NCBI RefSeq assembly: GCF_024345995.1
Contig: NZ_JAGQCE010000009.1
Location: 1-64,000 of the forward strand
Direction: 5' to 3'
Length of the DNA stretch: 64,000 nt
Origin: Synechococcus sp. Cruz-7E5
Lineage (GTDB): Bacteria > Cyanobacteriota > Cyanobacteriia > PCC-6307 > Cyanobiaceae
Shown here: one piece after another, positions 10,207-21,757 of the stretch
Position numbering within the stretch: position 1 is the first letter of the stretch
How the letters are laid out: every line of letters starts with the position of its first letter
The notes under the pieces: generated by a model
Told to the model about the DNA's origin: nothing
Database searches by the model: none
What the model saw: only the letters and a program-made list of their open reading frames with translations
Translations under genes and position numbers: made by a program

Positions 10207-10210
<4 letters not shown>
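9176..10210 (-). CDS. galE: UDP-glucose 4-epimerase
   Basis: This 344-residue extended short-chain dehydrogenase begins with the Rossmann motif GGAGYIGSH (residues 7-15). It carries the catalytic YxxxK in [11 protein letters not shown] and the conserved SSTCATYG serine region. The [18 protein letters not shown] segment is typical of GalE and distinguishes it from the UDP-glucuronate decarboxylase next door. It interconverts UDP-glucose and UDP-galactose (possibly also the N-acetyl forms). The ATG overlaps the stop of the uxs gene in an ATGA, so it is in one transcript with ugd and uxs. A second galE-like gene lies at 55.8-56.9 kb. Confidence 0.93.
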
Positions 10211-11157
<947 letters not shown>

Positions 11158-11160
11158 CGC

Positions 11161-12576
11161 TCAGCCTTCTCCGATACGCCAGACCCTAAGCCCAGCCGCC
11201 CGGGCTGCTGTGGCGTCGGTGATGGCACGCACATCGAACAGCCAGGCTGGCCGTCGCATGCGGGAGGCAATCACCGCCCAATTGATATCACGAAAACTCG
11301 CCCATTCGGTCAGAACAATCACAGCATCGGCTCCCTCCACGGCCTCCAGATCCGACGCCGACGACTCCCAGCTGCCGTCACCTCCCAGGTCGTCTGCTGA
11401 GGCCGATGCCGCACAGCCCAGGTCCCGGGCAATCTGGCTGGGATCCACCTTCGGGTCATGGATGGCCAGATGAGCACCCTCCTCCAGCAGGTCGCGGCAG
11501 ATGCCGATGGCTGGCGATTCCCGTGTGTCGTTGGTGTCGGCCTTGAAGGCAAAACCCAGCACCGCCAGTCGCTTGCCACTCACAGTGCCGAACAGCTTGC
11601 TCACCACCAGCCTGGCGATGCGCTGCTGCTGCCAGCTGTTGAGATCCACCACCTGCTCCCAGTAATGGGCCGCCTCCTCCAGGCCGTAATGGCGGCACAG
11701 ATAGACCAGGTTGAGGATGTCCTTGCGGAAGCAACTGCCCCCGAAGCCCGGACCGGCGGAGAGGAATTTCGGCCCAAGTCGCGAATCGGCCCCGATGGCG
11801 CGGGCCACCTCCTTCACATCCGCACCCGTGGCCTCGCAGAGGGCGCCGATGGCATTGATCGAGGAGATGCGCTGGGCCAGGAAGGCATTGGCCGTGAGCT
11901 TGGAGAGCTCGCTGCTCCAGAGGTTGGTGCGCAGGATCCGCTGCGGACTGACCCAGTGCTGGTAAATCTCCGCCAGGGCTTCGATCGCCTGCGGGTCCTC
12001 ACCGCCGATCAGCACCCGATCGGGATCCTCCAGATCGGGGATGGCAGTGCCCTCTGCCAGGAACTCGGGGTTGGAGAGCACTGAGAAGCTTTTGGCTTCG
12101 CCGTTGCCCATCGACTGCGAGGCCGAGAGGATCTCCTTGATCGCTTCTGCGGTGCGCACCGGCAGGGTGCTCTTCTCCACCACGATCGTGTGGCCCTTGG
12201 CCTGGGCCGCCACCGTGCGCGCCGAGGCCTCGATCCAGCGCAGATCGGAAGCCTGCCCGGCCCCCAGACCCCGGGTCTTGGTGGGTGTGTTCACCGAGAG
12301 GAACACCATGTCGGCGTCTGCGATCGCCCCTTCCACTTCGGTGGTGAAATGAAGGTTGCGGCCCCGGCAGCGACCCACCACTTCCGCCAGGCCAGGCTCA
12401 TACACCGGCAGCCGGCTCAGGTCGTCATCGTTCCAGGCCGCAATCCGCTCGGCGTTGAGATCCACCAGGGTGACCTGGATCTGGGGGCAGCGATCGGCGA
12501 TTACAGCCATGGTTGGCCCGCCCACATAGCCCGCGCCGATGCAGCAGATGCGACGGACTGATGTGACGTCACCCAT
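11161..12576 (-). CDS. ugd: UDP-glucose 6-dehydrogenase
   Basis: This 471-residue enzyme oxidises UDP-glucose to UDP-glucuronate with two NAD. The NAD-binding motif is CIGAGYVGGPTMAV near residue 10. The catalytic cysteine lies in GPGFGGSCFRKDI, and the C-terminal UDP-binding domain has LGFAFKADTNDTRESPA. I start it at the ATG at 12576 (MGDVTSVRR), because the longer frame adds 22 residues not typical of the family. The protein resembles the longer eukaryote-type UGDs, common in cyanobacteria. First gene of a six-gene minus-strand cluster that leads through UDP-xylose and galactose epimerisation to export genes. Confidence 0.93.
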   Translation of the reverse strand: MGDVTSVRRICCIGAGYVGGPTMAVIADRCPQIQVTLVDLNAERIAAWNDDDLSRLPVYEPGLAEVVGRCRGRNLHFTTEVEGAIADADMVFLSVNTPTKTRGLGAGQASDLRWIEASARTVAAQAKGHTIVVEKSTLPVRTAEAIKEILSASQSMGNGEAKSFSVLSNPEFLAEGTAIPDLEDPDRVLIGGEDPQAIEALAEIYQHWVSPQRILRTNLWSSELSKLTANAFLAQRISSINAIGALCEATGADVKEVARAIGADSRLGPKFLSAGPGFGGSCFRKDILNLVYLCRHYGLEEAAHYWEQVVDLNSWQQQRIARLVVSKLFGTVSGKRLAVLGFAFKADTNDTRESPAIGICRDLLEEGAHLAIHDPKVDPSQIARDLGCAASASADDLGGDGSWESSASDLEAVEGADAVIVLTEWASFRDINWAVIASRMRRPAWLFDVRAITDATAARAAGLRVWRIGEG

Positions 12577-12681
12577 AGGGGCGTGGCTGGCCAAATGTGA
12601 CAAGATTTTTCCATGCACCCCTTGGGGACCCCTCAGTTGCAATTCGGACTGACAGGTGTCACAACCCAGCGGGAAAGTGGC

Positions 12682-13950
12682 TTAAAAGCTGCTTAGAGCA
12701 CGCTTCAACTGCTCTGAGGAAAGTCGTTGCTCCTCACCGTCACCGCGCAGGTCCTTAAGCAGCACCACCCCCTGCTCGGCCTCACCCTCGCCGATCAGCA
12801 CGGCCCAGGGGGCGCCACAGCGATCGGCACGCTTGAGCTGTTTGCCGAAGGCCGCGCCGCTGAGATCGAGCTCCACGCTTCGGCCGGCCTGGCGCAACTG
12901 GCGGGAGAGCAGCAGCGCCTGGCGCTCGGCCTGCTCGCCGCGGCTGACCAGATAGACGTCTGGAGTCGGTGAGGTGAGGGCCGCTATGTCGGCGGCCTGG
13001 GCCTGGGCCAGCAGCAACACCAAGCGCTCCAGGCCGATCGCCCAGCCGATCGCCGCCGTGGGCGATCCGCCCAGCTGCTCGATCAGGCCGTCGTAGCGGC
13101 CGCCGCCACAGACGGTGGCCTGGGCGCCGAGCTGGCTGCTGGTGATCTCGAAGGCGGTGTGGGTGTAGTAGTCGAGGCCGCGCACCAGCCTGGGGTTGAG
13201 CCGGTAAGGAATCTCCAGAGCGTCGAGGCAGCCGCGCACCGCCTCGAACCGCCCACGGCTGGCCTCGCTCAGGCTGTCGATCAGCAGCGGGGCCTTGGCC
13301 AGAACGGCCTGGGTGTCGGGGTTCTTGCTGTCGAGGATGCGCAGGGGATTGGTCGTGATCCGCTCCCTTGAATCGGCATCCAGTTGCTCCTGGTGCTCCT
13401 CTAGCCAGCCCACCAGGGTGGTGCGGTAAGCGGCGCGATCGGCGGGATCACCGAGGGAATTGAGCTCCAGAGCCAGCCCACCCACCCCCAGCTCGCTGAG
13501 CAGATCCCAGGCGATCGCGATCGCCTCAGCGTCGCTGCGGGGGTCGGCGAAGCCAAGCAGCTCGATCCCCACCTGGTGGAACTGCCGCTGACGGCCTGCC
13601 TGGGGACGCTCGTAGCGGAACATCGGCCCCGTGTACCAGAGGCGCTGGGGGCCCTGGCTGAGCAGGCCATGCTGCAGTGCCGCGCGCACCACCGAGGCGG
13701 TGCCTTCGGGCCGCAGGGTGCAGCTGCGCTCTCCACGGTCCTGGAAGGTGTACATCTCCTTGCCCACCACATCGGTGGCCTCGCCGATGCCGCGGGCGAA
13801 CAGCTCGGTGACCTCCAGCAGCGGCGTGCGGATCTCCCGCAGGGCGGCCCGCTCGAACTGGGAGCGGAACGTCGCTTCGATCAGCTGCCACAGGGGCATC
13901 TGCTCCGGCAGCAGATCCACCATCCCCCGAAGGCTCTGCAGCTTCTCCAC
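12682..13950 (-). CDS. hisS: Histidyl-tRNA synthetase
   Basis: This is a class II aminoacyl-tRNA synthetase charging tRNA-His. Motif 2 is seen around [20 protein letters not shown], the histidine-specific motif as [15 protein letters not shown], and motif 3 as [13 protein letters not shown]-terminal anticodon-binding domain follows with [17 protein letters not shown]. The preferred start is the GTG at 13950 ([15 protein letters not shown] follows), which matches the family N-terminus. A GTG at 14019 would add 23 residues and overlap queE by 19 bases. Complete, with core-like composition. Downstream of queE on the same strand. Confidence 0.92.
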   Translation of the reverse strand: MEKLQSLRGMVDLLPEQMPLWQLIEATFRSQFERAALREIRTPLLEVTELFARGIGEATDVVGKEMYTFQDRGERSCTLRPEGTASVVRAALQHGLLSQGPQRLWYTGPMFRYERPQAGRQRQFHQVGIELLGFADPRSDAEAIAIAWDLLSELGVGGLALELNSLGDPADRAAYRTTLVGWLEEHQEQLDADSRERITTNPLRILDSKNPDTQAVLAKAPLLIDSLSEASRGRFEAVRGCLDALEIPYRLNPRLVRGLDYYTHTAFEITSSQLGAQATVCGGGRYDGLIEQLGGSPTAAIGWAIGLERLVLLLAQAQAADIAALTSPTPDVYLVSRGEQAERQALLLSRQLRQAGRSVELDLSGAAFGKQLKRADRCGAPWAVLIGEGEAEQGVVLLKDLRGDGEEQRLSSEQLKRALSSF

Positions 13951-14000
13951 ACCCGCGCTTCTCACTGGCTCACAGTTTGCGGGATCGCTGAGGCCGGCCT

Positions 14001-14651
14001 TCAGCGAACGCCCAGCCACTTGTGGCTCTGCAGGCTGAGGCGCCAGGCCGGATTGCGCCGCACGTGCTGGATCGCCAGTTCCTGCCCCGCCGCGCTCCCC
14101 CAGCCAGGCTGCAGCAGCAGCTGGGGGGCCTTGCTCTCCGCCGGGCGGGCAGCAAGGGCTGCGTCAGCCATCGCCTCCGCGAAGGCCAGATCCGCGGACC
14201 CGTTCACCACCACCTTGAGTTCGTGGCAGGCGGCCAGCAGCTGGGCGGTGGGCGGCCGGTGGGGCTTGGGCGAAAGGGTGATCCATTCGAAGCGGCCGCT
14301 GAGCGGGTCGACGCCGCTGGTTTCCAGGTGCAGGGGGAGCGGCGAGGAGCCAGCGCCGGATCCTTGCCGCAGGGCCGCGCAGAGCGGATCGAGGTTGTGA
14401 TGCAGGGGTTCACCACCGGTGATCACCACGAAGGCAGCACCCTCGGCTGCCGCCAAGGCGGCGCTCTCCGCCAGATCCTGGAGGTGGCGGTGGGGATGGG
14501 CGTCCGCCGGCCAGGAGTGCTTGGTGTCACACCAGCTGCAGCCCACCGAGCAGCCGGCCAGCCGGATGAAGAAGGCGCTGCGGCCAGCGTGAACTCCCTC
14601 ACCCTGGAGGGAGTGGAAGGTTTCCACCACCGGGAGTCCGGCTGGGGGCAC
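14001..14651 (-). CDS. queE: 7-carboxy-7-deazaguanine synthase (radical SAM)
   Basis: This 216-residue enzyme has the radical-SAM cluster motif [14 protein letters not shown] (Cx3Cx2C, about residues 34-41). The substrate-recognition start is [15 protein letters not shown], and [10 protein letters not shown] serves as the SAM-binding GGE motif. It converts 6-carboxytetrahydropterin to 7-carboxy-7-deazaguanine in queuosine biosynthesis. Length fits the family. The C-terminus ends [14 protein letters not shown], as in many QueE proteins. No other queuosine gene is in the window, so the pathway is dispersed. It ends near the hisS start. Confidence 0.92.
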   Translation of the reverse strand: MPPAGLPVVETFHSLQGEGVHAGRSAFFIRLAGCSVGCSWCDTKHSWPADAHPHRHLQDLAESAALAAAEGAAFVVITGGEPLHHNLDPLCAALRQGSGAGSSPLPLHLETSGVDPLSGRFEWITLSPKPHRPPTAQLLAACHELKVVVNGSADLAFAEAMADAALAARPAESKAPQLLLQPGWGSAAGQELAIQHVRRNPAWRLSLQSHKWLGVR

Positions 14652-14671
14652 GGCCAGGGCGCAAACGAAAC

Positions 14672-14857
14672 TCAGCCTAGGAAGCTGAGACCGGACGCCC
14701 AGCGGAACACCGGCAGACCTGTTCCATCCACTGTCAGCCCATCGCTGTCGGCGGGCGCAGACCCTGATGTGCCGCCATGAAGCCCCTGACGGATGTAATC
14801 AGCCACTAACTCGTTGAGCACGAGATGATCCGGCAGATCCGAGATGGTTTTCATCAC
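14672..14857 (-). pseudogene. Degenerate VapB-type antitoxin remnant
   Basis: The frame reads MKTISDLPDHLVLNELVADY and then IRQGLHG, clearly homologous to the intact antitoxin at 15748-16047 (MKTTLDLPDHLVYQ, later RELVAEYIRQGLHG). It lacks the roughly 15 residues between the two conserved blocks, which form part of the ribbon-helix-helix DNA-binding domain, and has a shortened C-terminus. No toxin gene follows. Its upstream inverted repeat resembles that of the intact copy, so this looks like an eroded duplicate of a toxin-antitoxin module. Confidence 0.6.
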
Positions 14858-14860
14858 GCC

Positions 14861-14900
14861 TCCTTGCTGGTTGCCCAGCTTGCTGAGTAGCCAGCAAGGA
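14861..14900 (-). promoter_or_regulatory. Inverted repeat, likely antitoxin operator (decayed locus)
   Basis: TCCTTGCTGG at 14861-14870 and CCAGCAAGGA at 14891-14900 form a perfect 10-base inverted repeat with a 20-base spacer, ending a few bases before the decayed antitoxin start. The CTTGCTGG/CCAGCAAG core recurs upstream of the intact vapB at 16089-16096. The shared core in front of two related genes supports autoregulatory binding sites. Confidence 0.5.
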
Positions 14901-15295
14901 AGTAGGCCCTCCGATTAATCGGTTCCACCAAGCGACCATTCGGCCACGTCCCCACCATCCTGGCTCGAAAGTGTTATTGATTATCTGGATCCAACAACCG
15001 CAGAAGTCTTGAGGGCACTTCCAGCCTGAGGCGTGATAACAAGCCATGCCCATTCACCTCGAAGAGGGACGCAGTCAACTGGCATCAGAAGATCTGGTTG
15101 CCGATTACTTCACCGACTTCAACCTCTGAATGGGTGATCGGTTGGATCCCTCGCCCTGACTCCTGGCGGCGATTGACTCGGCTCTGTGCGGGGTTGGAAG
15201 CTGGCGATCGGCAACCCGCCTTGGTTCGGAGACCGCAACTGGGTTCGGCGGTACGAAGATAAAGACAAAGAAAGGGCTGTCCCCAGGAGGTGTTC
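14901..15295. other. Intergenic region, probable gene debris
   Basis: This stretch has no convincing gene. A 27-codon plus-strand frame at 15046-15129 (SQLASEDLVADYFTDFNL) is too short to call. GC is lower than in flanking genes. Together with the neighbouring decayed vapB and truncated vapC it looks like a scar of lost accessory genes. A good Shine-Dalgarno (AGGAGG, 15285-15290) at the right edge belongs to the following small gene. Confidence 0.35.
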
Positions 15296-15586
15296 ATGAC
15301 AATTCCTATCGCAAGGGAACCGGAACGCTGCAGCGTGTTCGCCGAGCCGCTCACGGCCGATGTCCGCTTCGGCGACGATCCCACCGGCCCGCTGGAGCGC
15401 GCTGATGTGCTGTCCATCTGTGACGACCACCTTGAGTTGGCCATGCCCACCAACGCCTTCCATCAGCCAGGCGAGACCTGTGAGGTGCGTTTCGAACTCA
15501 ACGGTGCGCAGAGGGTGCTCGCCTGCACGCTGCTCTGGTTCAGCATGCATGAACTGGTGAGCGTCATGGGCGTCGGCCTCAGCTGA
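15296..15586 (+). CDS. Small PilZ-like beta-barrel protein (hypothetical)
   Basis: This 96-residue protein uses the ATG at 15296, preceded at five bases by AGGAGG. It alternates strands in the pattern of PilZ-like domains: an N-terminal charged segment, RADVLSICDDHLEL, CEVRFELNGAQRVLACTLLW and the terminal VMGVGLS, which resembles the usual PilZ end G-V-x-F/L. The c-di-GMP binding RxxxR and D/NxSxxG motifs are not clear, so ligand binding is doubtful. It lies between two vapB-like loci and overlaps the truncated vapC tail by eight bases. Function unknown; PilZ similarity is inference. Confidence 0.5.
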   Translation: MTIPIAREPERCSVFAEPLTADVRFGDDPTGPLERADVLSICDDHLELAMPTNAFHQPGETCEVRFELNGAQRVLACTLLWFSMHELVSVMGVGLS

Positions 15587-15767
15587 TCTGGCTTGCGCCT
15601 CCGCTCACATCGGCCTGCAGCAGGAAGCTCTGCTGGGGGGCACGGCAGAACAGGGCCGGAGCCGCGGGTGTGGATCGAACCAGTACCGCTTGGGCGGTGC
15701 GATGGGCAGGATGGGCTTCGAAGGCCGCCGCCAACCACACATTCACATCAAGCAGGCAGGCCGGCAC
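15579..15767 (-). pseudogene. VapC PIN-domain toxin, truncated
   Basis: The GTG at 15767 overlaps the vapB end by 20 bases, the normal vapBC arrangement. The frame starts VPACLLDVNVWLAAAFEAHP, with the first PIN-domain aspartate (LLDVNVWLA), and reaches APQQSFLL, matching the start of the second PIN segment. It then diverges and stops after 62 codons; intact VapC proteins have about 130-140 residues with three further acidic residues. These are missing, so the nuclease is inactive. Confidence 0.7.
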
Positions 15768-16047
15768 GGCAGCGGTCCTCCTGTGCAAGACATTCCTGTT
15801 CCTGTCGCAATGCCGTCGCCAGATCGATCCTGGGTTGGTCGCTGACGGGCTTACAGCGGAACATCGGCAGCCCCGCCAGATCAACGCTCACCCTGTCGCT
15901 TGCTGCGGATGCAGAGGCTGCCGTGGAGCCATGGAGCCCCTGACGGATGTACTCAGCCACCAGTTCCCTGAGCGTGCGCCCCTGCTGGAGGGCTCGTTGC
16001 TTGGCCTGGTACACGAGGTGGTCCGGCAGATCCAGAGTCGTTTTCAT
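15748..16047 (-). CDS. VapB-type antitoxin (orphaned)
   Basis: This 99-residue protein has an N-terminal ribbon-helix-helix/DUF2191-like segment (MKTTLDLPDHLVYQ, AKQRALQQGRTLRELVAEYI) and a C-terminal tail likely to bind toxin (LPMFRCKPVSDQPRIDL). ATG at 16047 is chosen because the strong inverted repeat lies just upstream and the longer frame would read into it. It is followed with overlap by a truncated VapC, so it is now an antitoxin without a working partner, yet the open frame and operator are intact. It may remain as an autoregulator or as an antidote to a related toxin elsewhere. Confidence 0.75.
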   Translation of the reverse strand: MKTTLDLPDHLVYQAKQRALQQGRTLRELVAEYIRQGLHGSTAASASAASDRVSVDLAGLPMFRCKPVSDQPRIDLATALRQEQECLAQEDRCRAGLPA

Positions 16048-16050
16048 TGC

Positions 16051-16106
16051 CGCAACCCAGCTTCCTGGCAACTAAGTTTAGTGGTTAACCAGCAAGCTGG
16101 GTTGCG
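16051..16106 (-). promoter_or_regulatory. Long inverted repeat upstream of vapB (operator)
   Basis: CGCAACCCAGCTT (16051-16063) and AAGCTGGGTTGCG (16094-16106) are perfect 13-base arms. With one mismatch the arms extend to CTGG/CCAG, giving about 18 bases per arm around a central AT-rich spacer that contains ACTAA and TTAGT. The site ends three bases before the vapB start, the usual place for an autorepressor operator. It shares the CCAGCAAG core with the decayed locus at 14.9 kb. Confidence 0.6.
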
Positions 16107-16229
16107 GAATCGATCCGCAGGAAGTCCGCAACAGGCCAGTCCACTCCACCTGGAGGGCGTCATCGGGAATGGGTAGGCCCTCATTGATGGGCACAGCCAG
16201 CAGCCGCTCCATCCCCTCCAGCTGGGCGC

Positions 16230-17930
<1,701 letters not shown>

Positions 17931-18033
17931 CTATCGAGCCCTCCCCAAGGCTCCTTGCCGAATCCCCTTGGCCTGGCGACAGGCCGTATTGCCCGCGCAG
18001 CGGGCGCGACGGCCAGAGCCAGGCTCAGGTGAT

Positions 18034-18531
18034 TCAGGCCTCAAGGAGACTCCGCAACATCCAGGCGGTTTTCTCGTGGATCTGCAGCCGCTGGGTGAGC
18101 AGGTCGGCGGTGGGTTCATCCCCGGCCTCCGCCACCAGCGGGAAGAGGCTGCGGGCGGTGCGGGCCACCGCTTCATGGCCCATCACCAGCTCTCGCACCA
18201 TCTCCAGGGCCGGGGGCTGACCCTGAGTTTCGGGAATCGAGGACAGGGCCGCGAAGCGGGAGCCACCGAAGGGGGCTGGACAGCCCAGGGCCCGGATCCG
18301 CTCGGCGATCACATCGAGGGCCATCCAGAGCTCGGTGTACTGCTCCATGAACATCAGGTGGAGCGTGTTGAACATCGGCCCGGTCACGTTCCAGTGGAAG
18401 CCGTGGGTCTTGCCGTAGAGGACGTAGCTGTCGGCCAGCACCCGGCCAAGGCCGGCCGCGATCTGCTGGCGCTGGTCATCGGAGATGCCGATGTCGATCG
18501 GAGGAGCGGTGATGGCTGGGGCGTTACTCAC
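18034..18531 (-). CDS. dps: Dps-family ferritin-like protein
   Basis: This 165-residue four-helix protein has the inter-subunit ferroxidase ligands of Dps in [20 protein letters not shown] and the following [14 protein letters not shown] segment. The N-terminus is short and not lysine-rich, so DNA binding is uncertain. Start is the GTG at 18531 ([10 protein letters not shown] follows), because the longer frame runs into GC-rich sequence before the sigma factor gene. It would oxidise and store iron and detoxify peroxide in the cytosol. It follows the group 2 sigma factor, which may reflect joint stress control. Confidence 0.9.
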   Translation of the reverse strand: MSNAPAITAPPIDIGISDDQRQQIAAGLGRVLADSYVLYGKTHGFHWNVTGPMFNTLHLMFMEQYTELWMALDVIAERIRALGCPAPFGGSRFAALSSIPETQGQPPALEMVRELVMGHEAVARTARSLFPLVAEAGDEPTADLLTQRLQIHEKTAWMLRSLLEA

Positions 18532-18616
18532 GGAACCAGGGCGGAATGATTCCGGTTTAGCCCAGCACCGGCGCCGGCGTCCAGGGGGGGGCCGTGGGGC
18601 GTGCGCGCGGGCTGCC

Positions 18617-19786
18617 TCAACCGTCGAGGCTGGCGAGGTAATCGTGAATCCGGCCGCGCCGGGCCGGCTGGCGCAACTTGTGCAGGGCCCTGGTCTCGAT
18701 CTGGCGCACCCGCTCCCGCGAGAGCTGCATCCCCTCGCCGATCTGGGCCAGGGTGCGGGGGGTGTCATCGCTGAGGCCGTAGCGCAGGCGGATCACCTCG
18801 GCCTCCCGCTGGCTGAGTTCATCGAGCAGGGCGTCAAGGTCGCTCTGCAGGTGCTGGCGGGTGAGGCGTTGCTCGGGGGTCTCTGTGGGGTCCTCGAGCA
18901 GGTCCCCCAGAGGCGTGTCCTGGTCGTGGCCAACCCTGGTCTCCAGGGAGATCGAGCGGGGCACCCGCAGCAGGGTGAGGCGCACGGCATCCTCACTCCA
19001 CTGCAGCGCCTGGGCCAACTCGCTGAGAGTGGCGGTGCGGCCATGGTCACTGGCGAACTGGCGCTGAGCTTTCTTGATCCGGTTCAGCTTCTCGGTGACG
19101 TGGACCGGCAGGCGGATCGTGCGGCTCTGGGTGGCGATCGCCCGGGTGACACCCTGGCGAATCCACCAGTAGGCGTAGGTGCTGAAGCGGAAGCCACGGG
19201 TGGGGTCGTATTTCTCCACCGCCCGCTCCAGGCCCAGGGTGCCCTCCTGAACCAGATCGAGCAGTTCCATCCCTCGCTTCTGATACTTCTTGGCCACCGC
19301 CACCACCAGGCGCAGGTTGGCCTGGATCATGCGGTCGCGGGCACGGCGACCGCGCAGCAGCCGTTGCTGGAGATCTCCGAGGCTGAGCTCCAGGCAAGCG
19401 GCCCAGGTTCTGTGGCCCTCCTGCAGGATTCGACGCAGCTCGGCCAGGGGCAGGCCGCATGCTTCCGCCCACTGGCCATGGGAGGGCTGGTGGGTGAGGC
19501 GACTGGCAAGCCGCTGGCGCACCAGCTCCAGATCGACCATGGTCTGCAGGATCGGCAGCTCGGCTGCCTGCGCAAGCCGCTGGCTCAGCAGATCCTCACG
19601 GGCCTGCACCTGACGGGCCAGCAGCAGCTCCTCCTCCTGGCTGAGCATGTCCACCCGGCCGATGTCCTGGAGGTAGAGCCGCACCAGATCGGCGCTGGCC
19701 CTGCTGGGGAGACGGGATTGGTTCCGGGCCACTCCGGGCTCGTGATCCCGGGTGCCTTGAAGCGCTGCTGTTGACCCTGCCGACAC
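18617..19786 (-). CDS. Group 2 RNA polymerase sigma-70 factor
   Basis: This 389-residue sigma factor has region 1.2 ([20 protein letters not shown]), region 2 ([20 protein letters not shown], then [16 protein letters not shown] for -10 recognition and melting) and region 3. Region 4 includes a helix-turn-helix ([20 protein letters not shown]). It is RpoD-like but short, with no long region 1.1, which fits the cyanobacterial alternative group 2 factors (SigB-SigE class). These act in stress, nitrogen, dark or sugar-metabolism responses. The exact paralogue cannot be decided from sequence reading alone. Downstream dps is on the same strand. Confidence 0.92.
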   Translation of the reverse strand: MSAGSTAALQGTRDHEPGVARNQSRLPSRASADLVRLYLQDIGRVDMLSQEEELLLARQVQAREDLLSQRLAQAAELPILQTMVDLELVRQRLASRLTHQPSHGQWAEACGLPLAELRRILQEGHRTWAACLELSLGDLQQRLLRGRRARDRMIQANLRLVVAVAKKYQKRGMELLDLVQEGTLGLERAVEKYDPTRGFRFSTYAYWWIRQGVTRAIATQSRTIRLPVHVTEKLNRIKKAQRQFASDHGRTATLSELAQALQWSEDAVRLTLLRVPRSISLETRVGHDQDTPLGDLLEDPTETPEQRLTRQHLQSDLDALLDELSQREAEVIRLRYGLSDDTPRTLAQIGEGMQLSRERVRQIETRALHKLRQPARRGRIHDYLASLDG

Positions 19787-19882
19787 GAACCCTGGATTGC
19801 ACTGCCATCACCATCGGGTTTGCGGCGATGGCCGACCTGAAACAGATGGTTTCTCTTCGGGATCAGCCGTGTCTCGCGGCGG

Positions 19883-21703
19883 TCACTCCGGCTCCATCCA
19901 GGTGCTGGCCACGTGCAGATCCTCCAGTTGCTGGGGGGCAACGTCGGCGGGGGCCTGGGTGAGCAGGCAGCGGGCCTGCTGGGTCTTGGGGAAGGCGATC
20001 GTGTCGCGGATCGACTCCTCGCCGGCCAGCAGCATCACCATGCGATCGATCCCGAAGGCCAGTCCGCCGTGGGGCGGAGCGCCAAGGTCGAGGGCTTCCA
20101 TCAGGAAGCCGAACTGGCGCTCGCCCTCCTCCGGGGGCAGACCGATGGTCTGCAGCACCTGACGCTGCAGGGCCGAATCGTGGATGCGCAGGGAGCCGCC
20201 CCCCAGTTCCAGGCCGTTGAGCACCAGGTCGTAGGCCTGGGCGCGGGCGCTGGGCAGGGTGGCAGCCCACTGGGCCGGATCGCTGCCGAGGTCGTCGGTA
20301 TTGGGGGCGCAGAAGGGGTGGTGCAGCGCCTCGAAGCGGTTCTCGCCGGCGTTGAACTCGAACATCGGAAAATCGACAACCCAGAGGAAGTTCCAGGTGT
20401 CGTTCTCCCGTTCGGGCGGCACCAGCTTCAGCTCGCGGGCCAGGAACTGACGCACCCGGTCGAGAGCCTTGTTCACCGTGGAGGTGTCGCCGGCTCCGAA
20501 GAGCAGCAGGGTGCCGGGCACGGCGCCGGTGCGCTGCAGCAACTCAGCCTTGGTGGTGGCGCTGAGGTTGTCCTTGATGGCGCCGATCGTGTCGATCTCG
20601 CCGCCCTCGCGCACGCGGATGAAGGCCAGACCACCGGCGCCCGCGGCCTGGGCCTCGCTGAACACGTCACCGCCGGGCTTGATGCGCACATTGCTGAGGG
20701 CGTCATTGCCGCCGGGCACGGCGATGCACTTCACGGAGCCGCCGGCCGCCACCGCGCCTGAAAACACCTTGAAGCCCATGCCGGCCACCAGGTCGCTCAC
20801 GTTGGTGAGCTCCATGCCGTAGCGGGTGTCGGGCCGGTCGGTGCCGTAGCGCTCCATGGCCTCATGCCAGCTGAGCCGGGGGAAGGGCCGCGGCAGCTCA
20901 ATCCCCTTCACAGCCTTCCAGATCGAGGCGATCAGGGCTTCGTTGAGCTCGAGGATCTCCTCCTGGCCCATGAAGCTCATCTCGATGTCCAGCTGGGTGA
21001 ACTCCGGCTGGCGGTCGGCGCGAAGGTCTTCGTCGCGGAAGCAACGAGCCACCTGGTAGTAGCGCTCGATGCCGCCCACCATCAGCAGCTGCTTGAACAG
21101 CTGGGGCGACTGGGGCAGGGCGAACCACTCGCCGCCACACACCCGCGATGGCACCAGATAGTCGCGGGCACCCTCGGGGGTGGAACGGGTGAGCACCGGG
21201 GTTTCCACCTCGATGAAGCCCTGGTCTTCCAGGAAGCGGCGGGCGGCCTGGATCGTGCGGGCCCGCAGACGCAGGTTGCCGTTCATGCGCTCGCGGCGCA
21301 GGTCGAGGTAACGGTGACGCAGCCGCAGCTCCTCGCGGGTGTTCTCCTCGTCGTGCACCGACACGGGGAAGGGCAGGGGCTTGCGCACCACATTCAGCAC
21401 CGTGAGCCGGCTGGCGAGCACCTCCACCTCACCAGTGGCCAGGCGGGTGTTCAGCGACTCCTGGGGCCGCAGCCGCACCCGGCCCTGCACCTGCAGCACC
21501 GTTTCATTGCGCAGGTGTTCCGCCACGGCGAAGGCCTCGGGCCCCAGATCGGGATCGACGGTGACCTGGACGGTGCCGCTGCGGTCTCGCAGATCGACGA
21601 AGATCACCCCGCCGTGGTCGCGGCGGCGGTCGACCCAGCCACTCAGCTCAACGACCTGATCGACGCTGCTGCTACGCAGATCGCCGCACCCGTGGCTGCG
21701 CAT
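19883..21703 (-). CDS. aspS: Aspartyl-tRNA synthetase
   Basis: This 606-residue class II synthetase has an N-terminal OB-fold anticodon domain ([19 protein letters not shown]) and motif 2 ([20 protein letters not shown]). The bacterial GAD insertion domain occupies about residues 290-430 and motif 3 is [14 protein letters not shown]. Length matches bacterial-type AspRS. Whether it discriminates tRNA-Asp from tRNA-Asn cannot be judged here. The start MRSHGCGDL is a common cyanobacterial N-terminus. It lies about 54 bases after gcvT on the same strand. Confidence 0.95.
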   Translation of the reverse strand: MRSHGCGDLRSSSVDQVVELSGWVDRRRDHGGVIFVDLRDRSGTVQVTVDPDLGPEAFAVAEHLRNETVLQVQGRVRLRPQESLNTRLATGEVEVLASRLTVLNVVRKPLPFPVSVHDEENTREELRLRHRYLDLRRERMNGNLRLRARTIQAARRFLEDQGFIEVETPVLTRSTPEGARDYLVPSRVCGGEWFALPQSPQLFKQLLMVGGIERYYQVARCFRDEDLRADRQPEFTQLDIEMSFMGQEEILELNEALIASIWKAVKGIELPRPFPRLSWHEAMERYGTDRPDTRYGMELTNVSDLVAGMGFKVFSGAVAAGGSVKCIAVPGGNDALSNVRIKPGGDVFSEAQAAGAGGLAFIRVREGGEIDTIGAIKDNLSATTKAELLQRTGAVPGTLLLFGAGDTSTVNKALDRVRQFLARELKLVPPERENDTWNFLWVVDFPMFEFNAGENRFEALHHPFCAPNTDDLGSDPAQWAATLPSARAQAYDLVLNGLELGGGSLRIHDSALQRQVLQTIGLPPEEGERQFGFLMEALDLGAPPHGGLAFGIDRMVMLLAGEESIRDTIAFPKTQQARCLLTQAPADVAPQQLEDLHVASTWMEPE

Positions 21704-21757
21704 CGTGAAAGGAACTCAATCCGAGAGTGTCCCATGGCGGCCGCCTGGCCGGAGACC

